Origin: Chloroflexota bacterium | Lineage (GTDB): Bacteria; Chloroflexota; Anaerolineae; Anaerolineales; UBA11579 | DNA: 64,000 nucleotides | Direction of reading: 5' to 3' | NCBI GenBank assembly: GCA_018662365.1 | Contig: JABJGH010000006.1 | Span: 1 to 64,000, forward strand | The notes under the pieces: generated by a model | What the model was told of the DNA's origin: nothing | The model's database searches: none | What the model saw: the letters and a program-made list of their open reading frames with translations, nothing else | In this document: positions 8,956 to 17,417 of the stretch, piece by piece | How the letters are laid out: each line of letters opens with the position of its first letter | Position numbering within the stretch: position 1 is the stretch's first letter | Translations under genes and position numbers: made by a program

Positions 8956-9864
8956 TCATGCTAAGAAAATTATTGCCACGCCAACGAGTGAAATTACGGT
9001 TCCGAGGATACTTTGGAAATTTACTTTTTCTTTAAAGAAGTAAATGCTGATTGGAATTAAGAATATGGGGGGCAAGGATTGGAGAGTGCTAGAAATGCCA
9101 AGTTCTGTATTTTGAACAGATACTAATGAGAGCCAAACGCCTAACATTGGACCAATCAATGATGCGATAAAAATTAGCTTTAATGCGTTCGGATTTTCTC
9201 GGATGGTCTTAATTGTTTCTTTTCCTTTTCGAATAAGTAGCGTCCAGATCCAGATAGAAATTGTAGCAGCCAGCATGCGGATGATCTGTCCTGAGAGGGC
9301 AGGGAAGCCATCAATGAGTCCCTTTTTTGCAGTAAATAAACCGATAGCTTGGCCAGCAGCACCAAGCACGGCAAAAGCAATTCCCCATAAATATTTTTTT
9401 CTGTCTGCAATTTTATTGTCGCCATTTTCCTGATTTGAAACGACCCAGCTTATCCCACCAAGGGTAATTATAATTCCGATGATCTGCATGAGGCCGAGCG
9501 TTTCATCAAGAAACATCCAACCTAAACCAATGCCGATTACTGGAGAAAGTGCAAAGATCAACATTGTTAGGCGAGGTCCGAGATTGATCAACGCTTGGAA
9601 AAGGGCAGCGTCGCCAAGGGTTAGGCCAATGACTCCAGAAAGCCCTAACCATAGCCAACGAAATCCTTCAATTTCGGGGGGGAGTAAATTTCCATAGGCG
9701 ATCCAATGAACGATGAGCAATAGAAAAACTGCAATTACCAAACGGGTTCGGTTCACGATCACCGAGCCGACTGATTTACCAGCCAAGGTGAAAAAGGTGG
9801 GGCCAATAGAAAAACAGATCGCAGTGCCGATGGCAGCAAGCTCGCCAATTGTTTTTAATGTCAT
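8956..9864 (-). CDS. EamA/DMT-family transporter
   Basis: A 302-residue membrane protein with about ten hydrophobic segments in two repeated halves, the normal build of the drug/metabolite transporter superfamily. The first half has GLSGVIGLTLGDAALFQALINLGPRL and the second ends with the family-typical VISLVGVAIIFLA. The substrate is unknown. It follows the ROK kinase by 6 bases and is probably co-transcribed, so a sugar or sugar-derived substrate is possible but not shown. Confidence 0.88.
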   Translation of the reverse strand: MTLKTIGELAAIGTAICFSIGPTFFTLAGKSVGSVIVNRTRLVIAVFLLLIVHWIAYGNLLPPEIEGFRWLWLGLSGVIGLTLGDAALFQALINLGPRLTMLIFALSPVIGIGLGWMFLDETLGLMQIIGIIITLGGISWVVSNQENGDNKIADRKKYLWGIAFAVLGAAGQAIGLFTAKKGLIDGFPALSGQIIRMLAATISIWIWTLLIRKGKETIKTIRENPNALKLIFIASLIGPMLGVWLSLVSVQNTELGISSTLQSLPPIFLIPISIYFFKEKVNFQSILGTVISLVGVAIIFLA

Positions 9865-9870
9865 TTGAAA

Positions 9871-10797
9871 TTAAACCCCTTGGGCAAGATATATTTCGGA
9901 AGCAAGAGCAACCGCGCCATACCTTCCAGAAAAATCTCCTAAAGCGGGAGGAAGAATATAAGTATCTATGGAATTTGTTATTGAAGAATGTTGCACATAA
10001 TCGTTGAGAAGAGCTAGTATGTTTTCTCTGATTAATTCTAATAAGCCTGGTTTTTTCATTACCCCACCGCCGAGAATGATCTTCTGGGGGGAAATGGCGA
10101 GAATAATATTCATTAATCCTTTTGCGAGATATTCAGCTTCCAATATCCAGGCGGGATGATCTTCTGGTAAATCCTCAGGAGATTGCCCCCATATTGATTC
10201 AATTGCGGGTCCGCTGGCGATGCCTTCTAAGCAATTGTTGTGATATGGGCATATCCCTTGGGGGGAATCGGATTGGGGGGAGAGGGGGATGAGGAGGTGT
10301 CCCATTTCTGGATGAAGAAGCCCATGGATGGGTTTACCATTGATGATTACACCGCCCCCGATGCCAGTGCCTATGGTAAGGTAAACAAGGGATTCAAGAT
10401 TTTGGCCAGCACCCCATAAATGTTCTCCAAGGGCGGCGGCGTTGACATCAGTATCTAATGCAATTGGGAAAGGTAGTTTATCTTTTAATTTTCCGAGAAT
10501 ATCAAAATTTGACCATCCTGGTTTTGTCGTTTTGCTAATTTTTCCATAATTCGGGGACTTTTTATTGATGTCTAAGGGACCAAAAGTACCTAATCCGATG
10601 GCTTTGATTTGGAACTCATTTTGGAAATTTTTAATGAAAGTGATTATGTGGTCCAGGGTCTCATCTGGGTCGGTGGTTGGAATTCGGGTTGTCTCGAAAA
10701 CATCATCAGGATGATTTGCAATAATGCAATTGAATTTGGTGCCCCCTCCTTCGATTCCTACAAAATATTGTTTTTTTTCAGTTTCAAAATTTGGCAT
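9871..10797 (-). CDS. ROK-family sugar kinase (fructokinase-like)
   Basis: Cytoplasmic sugar kinase, 308 residues. The phosphate-binding EGGGTKFNCI opens it; DTDVNAAALGEH carries the catalytic Asp; YLTIGTGIGGGVIINGK is the second phosphate motif; HPEMGH followed by CPYHNNCLEG is the zinc-binding ROK signature. The pattern matches bacterial fructokinases of the ROK group more than glucokinases. A strong hairpin plus T-run sits directly before its ATG, suggesting that most transcription from the HD-GYP gene stops there or is attenuated. Confidence 0.92.
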   Translation of the reverse strand: MPNFETEKKQYFVGIEGGGTKFNCIIANHPDDVFETTRIPTTDPDETLDHIITFIKNFQNEFQIKAIGLGTFGPLDINKKSPNYGKISKTTKPGWSNFDILGKLKDKLPFPIALDTDVNAAALGEHLWGAGQNLESLVYLTIGTGIGGGVIINGKPIHGLLHPEMGHLLIPLSPQSDSPQGICPYHNNCLEGIASGPAIESIWGQSPEDLPEDHPAWILEAEYLAKGLMNIILAISPQKIILGGGVMKKPGLLELIRENILALLNDYVQHSSITNSIDTYILPPALGDFSGRYGAVALASEIYLAQGV

Positions 10798-10798
10798 A

Positions 10799-10843
10799 TA
10801 AAAAACCCTTCACAATTTATCAGCCAATTGTATAGGGTTTTAG
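10799..10843 (-). terminator. Terminator or attenuator abutting the ROK start
   Basis: On the - strand: AAAACCCT, AT, ACAATT, loop, AATTGT, GA, AGGGTTTTTT, ending at the bases just before the ROK ATG. A stem of about 13 pairs with one internal loop and six T. It terminates the HD-GYP transcript; its contact with the next start codon allows attenuation as an alternative. Confidence 0.75.
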
Positions 10844-10883
10844 GTGCATGTCAATCAATCTGTATTTATATCGAATTTAACTA

Positions 10884-12002
10884 CTAATAGTTTATTCTTT
10901 TGTCATCCATTGTAGTTAAATATTTTCTGCTAATAATTGTATCTGTGCCATGTAATTCAAGAAATTTGTCCACTACTTTTGGATCAAAATCAATACCCTT
11001 TTTTGATCTTAAATATTGGTCTACTTTTACCTTTGCGAATTTTTTTCTGTAAGGGCGATTAGAGTTTAATGCGTCCCAAACATCTACCACGGCAAATATT
11101 CTCGCAGCAAGGGGGATTTGTCTTCCTTTTAGTTGGAAAGGATAACCGGTTCCTGACCATCTTTCATGATGGAACATGGGGATATCTAATATGTCTTGTG
11201 ATAATTCAAGACTTGATAATAGTTCGCGAGCAATACTGGGATGGAGCTTCATGATCTGCCACTCTTCTTTCGAGAGGGGACCTTTTTTCTGAAGAATATT
11301 ATTATGGATGACTAATTTGCCGATATCGTGCAGTAATGCCCCATTTTTAATTGATTCCACCTCATCGTCGGGTAAACCCAGGTTAATTGCTAGCTCTTGC
11401 GCTAAACGGGCTACACGAACGGTATGTTCCTCGGTTTCCTTATCTCGAAGGTCCAACAATTTTACCCATTGGGAAATTATTTCGTCCTTGGCAATGCTTT
11501 TGGATTGATATTCAATGGTTTCTTTTATGGCCTCGATCAATTGTTTTGATCCGGGATAAAGGTCGAATGGGTTATCACTTATTTGGGGTTTGTTGCCATT
11601 TTTGTAAAACATGAACCAATAGCCGGCTGTGTTTAGATAATCACTAATTTTAAAGACCCTAAAAGAATTGAAATTTTCTAGGTCGACATAGCCTTCTAAT
11701 GAGAGCATATTATCCATGTCTAGGATTATGGGATCGTTACTTTTTTCTTGGGTTGCTAACTTCTTGGTGAACTCAATGCATAAATTTGAAAAAAACTTTT
11801 CGTCGAGTTTTCCATTTGTTTCAAATCCTGCCCGGGAGTTAATGAAATATTCCTCAGGTGTTTTTTCAAATAGAATTACACTTGCATCTATATGATGCTG
11901 TTTTAAAACTATTGAATGAATCGAATCCGAGAACAAAACTCCCGCGAGGGGAAGAGGAATCGTTTCAATTACAATGTTTTCACTGAGGATACCCATAGGC
12001 AT
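10884..12002 (-). CDS. HD-GYP domain protein (putative cyclic-di-nucleotide phosphodiesterase)
   Basis: A 372-residue protein. The first ~170 residues match no domain I recognise. The C-terminal HD-GYP domain has LLHDIGKLVIHNNILQK, HHERWSGTGYPFQLKG (the HHE...GYP part) and VVDVWDALNSNRPYR. Family knowledge: such domains degrade cyclic di-GMP or cGAMP at a di- or trinuclear metal site. It is the last gene of the micropeptide locus and would give that locus a second-messenger output. No signal peptide or membrane segment is seen, so it is likely cytoplasmic. ATG 11996 is an alternative start. Confidence 0.9.
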   Translation of the reverse strand: MPMGILSENIVIETIPLPLAGVLFSDSIHSIVLKQHHIDASVILFEKTPEEYFINSRAGFETNGKLDEKFFSNLCIEFTKKLATQEKSNDPIILDMDNMLSLEGYVDLENFNSFRVFKISDYLNTAGYWFMFYKNGNKPQISDNPFDLYPGSKQLIEAIKETIEYQSKSIAKDEIISQWVKLLDLRDKETEEHTVRVARLAQELAINLGLPDDEVESIKNGALLHDIGKLVIHNNILQKKGPLSKEEWQIMKLHPSIARELLSSLELSQDILDIPMFHHERWSGTGYPFQLKGRQIPLAARIFAVVDVWDALNSNRPYRKKFAKVKVDQYLRSKKGIDFDPKVVDKFLELHGTDTIISRKYLTTMDDKRINY

Positions 12003-12006
12003 TTCC

Positions 12007-12029
12007 GAAGAGGCTTAAATCACCTCTTC
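12007..12029 (-). promoter_or_regulatory. Hairpin just upstream of the HD-GYP start
   Basis: Perfect 7-base stem GAAGAGG / CCTCTTC with a 9-base loop, ending four bases before the HD-GYP ATG. Part of the stem (AGGAAGAGG) resembles a ribosome-binding site, so the structure may hold it closed. No T-run follows, so it is not a normal terminator. Confidence 0.35.
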
Positions 12030-12040
12030 CTAATTAATTA

Positions 12041-12262
12041 CTATCCAGTGATAATTTGGTGTAGTTTGAGGATGAACTGATTTAAATTCTCAGCATTGAT
12101 ATCCATTACTGCTTGATGTACAGTTGCGGGAAGGGGATATTCTTGCAATCTTTTTGATCTTGTGCCAGTGAGAATTTCGGCTTTGAAATCTTCATCTAAT
12201 AATGATCGAGTTGCAATTGCGTTAATTTGTGTTCGAGCTGTGGTTGTGTTATAGGATAACAT
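12041..12262 (-). CDS. 73-residue protein resembling NHLP-clan RiPP leader peptides
   Basis: Small acidic/neutral protein with a strong ribosome-binding site (GGAGGAAG). The layout, I..IATRSLLDEDFKAEIL, then L.EYPLPATVHQAVMDI, then NAENLNQFILKLHQII, is what I remember of the Os1348/Franean1_4349 group of NHLP-clan leader-like proteins, which are frequent in Chloroflexota. That match is from memory and by eye. There is no obvious core peptide after the leader-like part and no modification enzyme beside it. It lies 58 bases after the second micropeptide gene and 38 before the HD-GYP gene, so a shared operon is likely. Alternative: an unrelated small helical protein. Confidence 0.55.
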   Translation of the reverse strand: MLSYNTTTARTQINAIATRSLLDEDFKAEILTGTRSKRLQEYPLPATVHQAVMDINAENLNQFILKLHQIITG

Positions 12263-12320
12263 TATCTTCCTCCAAAGAAGAATAATAAAAATTCAGTAAG
12301 AAATTCTATAATCTAGTCGA

Positions 12321-12467
12321 TTACGATCCAGCTCCACCAGGGATGGGACCCGCGAAAGCGAAACCGGGGAAAAGTAATAAGGTGAATAGAATTGTTAGGA
12401 CCAATGCGAAGCGGAGCATTGTGAGGGCTTTGCCAGATACGAGTAAACTTGCGAGATTGTTTTTCAT
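12321..12467 (-). CDS. Secreted micropeptide, copy 2 (mature end GPIPGGAGS)
   Basis: A 48-codon gene. The product has a charged start (MKNNLASLLVSGKALTMLR), a hydrophobic stretch at residues 20-36, and a signal-peptidase-like AFA site after residue 39, leaving a predicted nine-residue peptide GPIPGGAGS. AAAGGAAA precedes the ATG. It is the tandem twin of the gene at 12509-12655: by hand alignment 22 codons differ without changing the amino acid and only residues 4-5 differ (NL versus KF). That pattern is strong evidence of translation under selection. I do not recognise the family. The alternative is a single-span membrane peptide that is not cleaved. Confidence 0.75.
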   Translation of the reverse strand: MKNNLASLLVSGKALTMLRFALVLTILFTLLLFPGFAFAGPIPGGAGS

Positions 12468-12508
12468 TTTCAAATTTCCTTTAATTAGATTGTTTTATAA
12501 AGATTATT

Positions 12509-12655
12509 CTAAGAACCAGCTCCACCGGGGATAGGGCCAGCGAAGGCGAAACCGGGGAAAAGCAGTAGGGTAAATAGAATTGTTAGAACTAAAGCGAAAC
12601 GAAGCATGGTTAGAGCCTTTCCTGAAACGAGTAAACTTGCGAATTTGTTTTTCAT
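12509..12655 (-). CDS. Secreted micropeptide, copy 1 (mature end GPIPGGAGS)
   Basis: A 48-codon gene with an excellent ribosome-binding site, GGAGGAAG. It encodes a basic N-terminus with Lys-2, Lys-4, Lys-13 and Arg-19, a hydrophobic core at residues 20-36, an AFA cleavage-like site, and the same nine final residues GPIPGGAGS as its twin. It is the first gene after the large SARP regulator, with a candidate SARP-type promoter upstream. A role as an exported signal sensed by the neighbouring TPR regulator is attractive but is inference only. The gene was probably missed by length cut-offs in automated gene calling. Confidence 0.78.
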   Translation of the reverse strand: MKNKFASLLVSGKALTMLRFALVLTILFTLLLFPGFAFAGPIPGGAGS

Positions 12656-12681
12656 TTTTATCTTCCTCCAGATATTGGTAA

Positions 12682-12717
12682 ATCATAAACTATACGTTAT
12701 GAACGCAGTTATGAACG
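12682..12717 (-). promoter_or_regulatory. Candidate SARP-dependent promoter of the micropeptide genes
   Basis: On the - strand, CGTTCATAAC occurs twice as a direct repeat with a 12-base period (12717-12708 and 12705-12696). The second repeat ends exactly 8 bases before a good -10 box TATGAT (12687-12682). There is no good -35 box. Family knowledge: SARP activators bind direct repeats (usual period 11 or 22) that end about 8 bases before the -10 and replace the -35. The fit is good apart from the period. Confidence 0.5.
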
Positions 12718-12803
12718 AAATCAGGTAATTTGTATTCTATTTTTAACAATAATGAAATTAATAATTTTTTTCACAAATCATTTCCCCCCAGAAATTTATT
12801 TAA

Positions 12804-15800
12804 TTATATATTTTTATAATATGTATCTAATTCTAAACTGGGCGATAGGCCAAGTTCAACCTGGATGTGATTTGAATAATCAATATAATGTTTTTTTGCA
12901 TCCTTAATCTTTAGTTCTGCAACCATGCATTTCATCAAATTTAAGTGATAATGATCTTGGTAGGGATCAATTTCAATTAACTGATCGTATAAGATTAAAC
13001 TCTCTGAGTAGTTCTTTTTTTCAAATTCTATTCTTGCAAGTTTTTCTAATATTCCTAGAAATTGATTGCGAATCTTGGTTCTTCTTTGATCTGCCCAGGG
13101 CATATCGATATCTGTAAGGTAATCGCCTTGGTAAAGTTCTAAGGCTTGTCTGAGTAAAATTCTTTCTTTTGTCTTATTTTGAGTTTCTCCTACTTGGTCA
13201 ACTAGTTGTTGGAATTGGTGTAAATCTGAGAATAATTTAATGTGGGGGTTTAGTTGATAATGCTCCTCCTTAAATTCGATCATGTGTTTCCCCCCTAATG
13301 CATTGCGAACGCGCCAAAGGACGGCATGAAAGTTACTGTTAATTTTTCCGGGCGAGAAGTCGGGCCAAAAGTCAAGAGCGATCTCTTCCTTGGTGACCCT
13401 CTTCCGATCAATCAAATAATGGAACATTGCCCTTGCGCCTGCGGAATGCCATAATTGATTTTCAATTAATTTTCCGTCTAACCTCACAGCGCCTTTGCCA
13501 AATGCTAATACTTGAAGTGAGGAAACAACTTTTGTGGTTTTTTCGGGTGGTTTAAATAGTTGATCTTTGGTTAATGGTTTTTTCTTAGATCGTTTAATTA
13601 GTGATTTTAATTGAGGAGAATCCCATTCTTTGGATAATTCTTCTAGGAAATCTTTGGGCTTCCTTGCTAGGGGAACCAAGAATTCATCAAAGCCAAGAGC
13701 TGCAGAATTTTGGAAAGCTATCTTAAGTTGATTTAATGCGGTTTCTTTTTCCCCAAGTAAAAAGGAAAGGTTTGCGTAATGGAAATATGTCTCTACTAAA
13801 ATTTGATCAGGTTGTGGGTCTTCCCCTAGACCTATAATTACCTTTTCAAAACAGGATTTCGCAAGATCATATTGCCCCATTGCCAAGTAAACTTTTCCAA
13901 AATTCTCCTGATGGACGGGAAGATCAAGCCCTTCTTTGTTCACCCGCGCGGTTTCTCTGATGTAAAAAAGTGCCTCATTGAAATTTTCAGAGAGGAAATT
14001 CAATTGCATTAATCCAGAAAAAATTTGGGCTTGACCCAAGGGATAACTAATGGATTCTGCTAATTTTAGGGCTTCTAAATATATTTTTTCAGCTTCCTCA
14101 TATTCCGATATATCTCGAAGAATATCCGCTTGGCCATTATAAACATGGACCAAATAATTATTGATTTGGAAAGTTTCGGCAATTTCAATTGCCTGAGCGT
14201 ACAGACGCCAGGCTTCTTTGAAATTTCCTAATAGAAAATGCAAATAAGCGTAATTATTTTTTACCATGGTGGTATTTGTATAATTTTTACGAATTTTTTT
14301 GCTTAACTCTAATGCTTCTCGATATGAACTCTGGGCTTCAAATATTCTTCCTGTTTCAACCCCAAAATACCCAACATCCGCTAATGTCATGATCAAATCA
14401 AAAATCTGATCATGGTTTTCGGTCAAATTCATTTCTTCACGAAATCCCTTAGCAGCATTCTCTAAAAAAGTAAAAGCATTATCCACTTCCCCCAAATAAA
14501 ATGAAGCGATTCCCTTTAATCTTTCTGCTTGGAACCAATAATGTTTTGTTAGTTCGTGCTTTATTGTTAGATCCTGAACGTCATCTGCAATACTTAAGAT
14601 TTTTTTGTAATCCCCAAAAGATCGATAAAGTATCCCCTTTGCATAGTATAAATTTGCAAGATTATTGTAATCTTTTAAATCTTTAATGAGGGGTTCAGCT
14701 AGATTCAGGAGCTCTTCACAGAGTGCTGGTTGACGGTTAGTAATCTTGGTTTTTCCGAGATCTAACAATAAAACGGGGGCTAAATGCCTGAGATCATTTG
14801 GATGGAGCAATTGCTGATACCAAGATTCAAGTAATTTTATTTGACCATTTAAATGAAATTGCCTTGAAGAGTTATTGATTACTTCTGCCGCAAGGTCTTG
14901 GAGACCCGCTTTAAAATAGTGAGAAATTGCATTTTCTGGTGAATCATTTTCTTTAAACCAGTCTGCAGCTCGTTGATTATATAATTTTACTTTTTCTGGT
15001 GAATTCTTTCCTAAAAAGGATTGGAGAAATTCAGAGAAAAGTTGATGGTAACGGTATGAGGCATCTGCCTTATTGTCAGAATCTGAGAGGAAGAGGTTTA
15101 ATTCTTCTAATTCTCTGATCATCGATTCCGAGTTATCCACTTCAAGCAAATAGTTTGCAAATTTTGAGGTGAATTGATCTGCAATAGAGGTGGCTAGCAT
15201 AAAGTCTTTTAATTCATCAGAAAGGGAACTTACGACCTCATTGGCGAGGTATTGATAGATATGTTCTCTGGCCCCCAAAATCTTTGGGATCTCAATCGTA
15301 GTGTTTTCTGTTCTAAGAGCAAGGAGGATTGCGATGATCCAACCTTCAGATTCTTCGATGATCCTTTGCGCGTGGTCGGGATGAAGGTCGATTTGATAAT
15401 ATTGACGGCATAGATCAATTAGTTCATTGGGAATAAAGGCAAGTTCTGAGGAACTAATGACAGATAGTTGTTCTTGGATGTAGAGGGCTGCAGTGGGGAT
15501 TCCATAAACCGATCTTGACCCGATCAATATTCTTAATTGATCAGGTAAAAATTCAAGAAATGTATCCATAAAGTCGTTGATCTCGGGATCATCACTAATA
15601 ATATGATAATCATCGATCACCATAATACTGTATAGGTCTATGGATTCTTCAATGATGGCGGCTAAAGAGATGGCAAGGGAACGAGGAGTGTGATCACCGG
15701 TCTGCGATAGACCTTCTTGATTGCTGCCAAAGGAGGGGATCTTTACTTGAAATGCTTGAACTAGGCTCTCATAAAAAGCTGCTAAACTCGTGTCCTGTTC

Positions 15801-15995
15801 TAAAATGCGATACCAGAATATCTCCGCGTCAACATCTTCAGCAAAATCAACGAGAAGTGTTGTTTTTCCATAACCAGCCGGCGCACAAATAAATGACAGT
15901 TTTCGGTGGATATTATTATGAAGAAGATCTAATAACCGAGCGCGCCGTAGTACTTTAAGATTTCGTTTTGGGATACGTATATTAATATCAGCCAT
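12804..15995 (-). CDS. STAND-ATPase/TPR/SARP transcriptional regulator
   Basis: A very large regulator (1063 residues from ATG 15995; a GTG four codons earlier is possible). Order: P-loop ATPase of the MalT/STAND type (CAPAGYGKTTLL near residue 40, MVIDDYHII near 125); a long helical middle with many TPR-like repeats (about 350-790, e.g. YRSFGDYKKIL, YLAMGQYDLAKSCFEKVI); an OmpR-like winged helix (about 820-900); and a bacterial transcriptional activation domain to the end. Family knowledge: the TPR region senses a ligand, the ATPase acts as a switch, and the winged helix-BTAD pair binds direct repeats. It transcribes towards the micropeptide genes, the obvious candidate targets. No signal peptide. 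Confidence 0.9.
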   Translation of the reverse strand: MADINIRIPKRNLKVLRRARLLDLLHNNIHRKLSFICAPAGYGKTTLLVDFAEDVDAEIFWYRILEQDTSLAAFYESLVQAFQVKIPSFGSNQEGLSQTGDHTPRSLAISLAAIIEESIDLYSIMVIDDYHIISDDPEINDFMDTFLEFLPDQLRILIGSRSVYGIPTAALYIQEQLSVISSSELAFIPNELIDLCRQYYQIDLHPDHAQRIIEESEGWIIAILLALRTENTTIEIPKILGAREHIYQYLANEVVSSLSDELKDFMLATSIADQFTSKFANYLLEVDNSESMIRELEELNLFLSDSDNKADASYRYHQLFSEFLQSFLGKNSPEKVKLYNQRAADWFKENDSPENAISHYFKAGLQDLAAEVINNSSRQFHLNGQIKLLESWYQQLLHPNDLRHLAPVLLLDLGKTKITNRQPALCEELLNLAEPLIKDLKDYNNLANLYYAKGILYRSFGDYKKILSIADDVQDLTIKHELTKHYWFQAERLKGIASFYLGEVDNAFTFLENAAKGFREEMNLTENHDQIFDLIMTLADVGYFGVETGRIFEAQSSYREALELSKKIRKNYTNTTMVKNNYAYLHFLLGNFKEAWRLYAQAIEIAETFQINNYLVHVYNGQADILRDISEYEEAEKIYLEALKLAESISYPLGQAQIFSGLMQLNFLSENFNEALFYIRETARVNKEGLDLPVHQENFGKVYLAMGQYDLAKSCFEKVIIGLGEDPQPDQILVETYFHYANLSFLLGEKETALNQLKIAFQNSAALGFDEFLVPLARKPKDFLEELSKEWDSPQLKSLIKRSKKKPLTKDQLFKPPEKTTKVVSSLQVLAFGKGAVRLDGKLIENQLWHSAGARAMFHYLIDRKRVTKEEIALDFWPDFSPGKINSNFHAVLWRVRNALGGKHMIEFKEEHYQLNPHIKLFSDLHQFQQLVDQVGETQNKTKERILLRQALELYQGDYLTDIDMPWADQRRTKIRNQFLGILEKLARIEFEKKNYSESLILYDQLIEIDPYQDHYHLNLMKCMVAELKIKDAKKHYIDYSNHIQVELGLSPSLELDTYYKNI

Positions 15996-16157
15996 AAATA
16001 TCTTCACTTTATTGTACTTGAATTGTATATAAAATTAGGCGGTCAATTCGGACAATATCATTCCAAATAAATGAGATTAGAGGGAATTTTTAGGAATATA
16101 GCCCCTAAATGGGCAAAATTATGGCTAATAATTGGTTGTTTATGAATAAGCCATGGA

Positions 16158-17291
16158 TTATTTTGGTCTTTCACCAAAATATTGATAGTAATTTACTTCA
16201 ATTTTGCCGTTAAAGAGTTTTCGAACTTTGTCTGGCTCAGCTCGTTTAAAGTAGTCCCGGAATTTTTTGTCTGCGGTGAGGACGTAGACTGACCAACCCA
16301 ATTTCTTTTTAAAGGTTTTATGGATAGAAATATACATTTGGTTTAACTCTTGCAGTTCGCCCATTTTCATTCCATAGGGGGGGTTGGTGATAATCATGCC
16401 ATATTGTTGATCTACCCAAAGGTCTTTAATATCTTTGGTTTCAAATTGGATATCATATTCAACCCCTGCATTTTGTGCATTTTTCTGGGCTGCTTTGATT
16501 ATTTCTTCATCGATGTCGTATCCAATAATGCGAAGGTCAAGATTCCGCTTGATTAAATCTCTAGCATTTTCTCTTTCTTTTGCCCAAGTTGTAGGATCAA
16601 GGATGGGCCAGGATTCTGAGACAAATTCTCTATTTAAACCAGGAGCAATATTGCGGGCGAGCATGGCAGCCTCGATCAGAATAGTGCCAGATCCACACAT
16701 TGGGTCGATGAGCAATCTATCTTTGTTCCAAAAACTTAGTTGAACCAGAGCAGCAGCCATCGTTTCTTTCAGGGAAGCTTTTCCACTTAATTGGCGATAG
16801 CCTCTGCGATTTAATCCTGGGCCGGAGGTGTCGATGGATAATGTGGCGACATCTTTGAGCACTGAAACTTTGATGGTGTATTTTGGACCCGTTTTATCGA
16901 ACCATTCAACATGATAGTATTCCTTTAAACGTTCGACGACTGCTTTTTCAACAATAGACTGACAGGCTCGGATACTTCCTAAAGTGGATTTGACTGAAAC
17001 GCCATCTACTTTAAAATCTCCATTTTCAGTAATCCATTCCTCCCAGGGCAAAGATTTGGTTTGCTCAAAAAGTTCGTCAAAGGTGATTGCGGTGAATTCT
17101 CCCATTTTCAGCAAAACCCGATCTGCACTGCGGAGCCATAAATTGGCCTTAGGAATCTCGTCGACCGAAGCTTCAAATTCAACTTTTCCGTTGGAAGGTT
17201 TTATGTTTTGGAATCCTAGTTTCTGAAGTTCGCGTTTTACGACAGATTCGAGCCCAAAGGTGAGGGAGGCAATTAAAATAATTTTTTTCAT
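16158..17291 (-). CDS. THUMP-domain class I RNA methyltransferase (RlmL N-terminal/YpsC type)
   Basis: Probably an N2-guanine methyltransferase of 23S rRNA. It has an N-terminal ferredoxin-like/THUMP half (residues 1-160), GPGLNRRGYRQLSGKASLKETMAAALV joining the halves, the SAM motif DPMCGSGTILIEAAMLARN, and the catalytic TNPPYG. About 377 residues, the usual length of YpsC-like enzymes. The frame is open to 17348, but ATG 17291 gives the family start MKKIILIAS. It is the last gene of its strand block and stands divergent to the tocopherol-cyclase-like gene. Confidence 0.9.
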   Translation of the reverse strand: MKKIILIASLTFGLESVVKRELQKLGFQNIKPSNGKVEFEASVDEIPKANLWLRSADRVLLKMGEFTAITFDELFEQTKSLPWEEWITENGDFKVDGVSVKSTLGSIRACQSIVEKAVVERLKEYYHVEWFDKTGPKYTIKVSVLKDVATLSIDTSGPGLNRRGYRQLSGKASLKETMAAALVQLSFWNKDRLLIDPMCGSGTILIEAAMLARNIAPGLNREFVSESWPILDPTTWAKERENARDLIKRNLDLRIIGYDIDEEIIKAAQKNAQNAGVEYDIQFETKDIKDLWVDQQYGMIITNPPYGMKMGELQELNQMYISIHKTFKKKLGWSVYVLTADKKFRDYFKRAEPDKVRKLFNGKIEVNYYQYFGERPK

Positions 17292-17417
17292 CCAGCCAAT
17301 TGTAACGTATTCTTCAAAGGAAAAATCGTTCCGAAATATCTGAGCCACAGGAAAATATTGGGAACCGTGAATTATAATTGGACTATCTAACTCTGAATTA
17401 TTAGGCGAGATTACCGA

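Noticed and set aside
12343-12534. A 63-codon + strand frame across the micropeptide genes.
   Set aside because: It is antisense to two genes with clear silent-change patterns and strong ribosome-binding sites on the - strand; it shows no coding signs itself.
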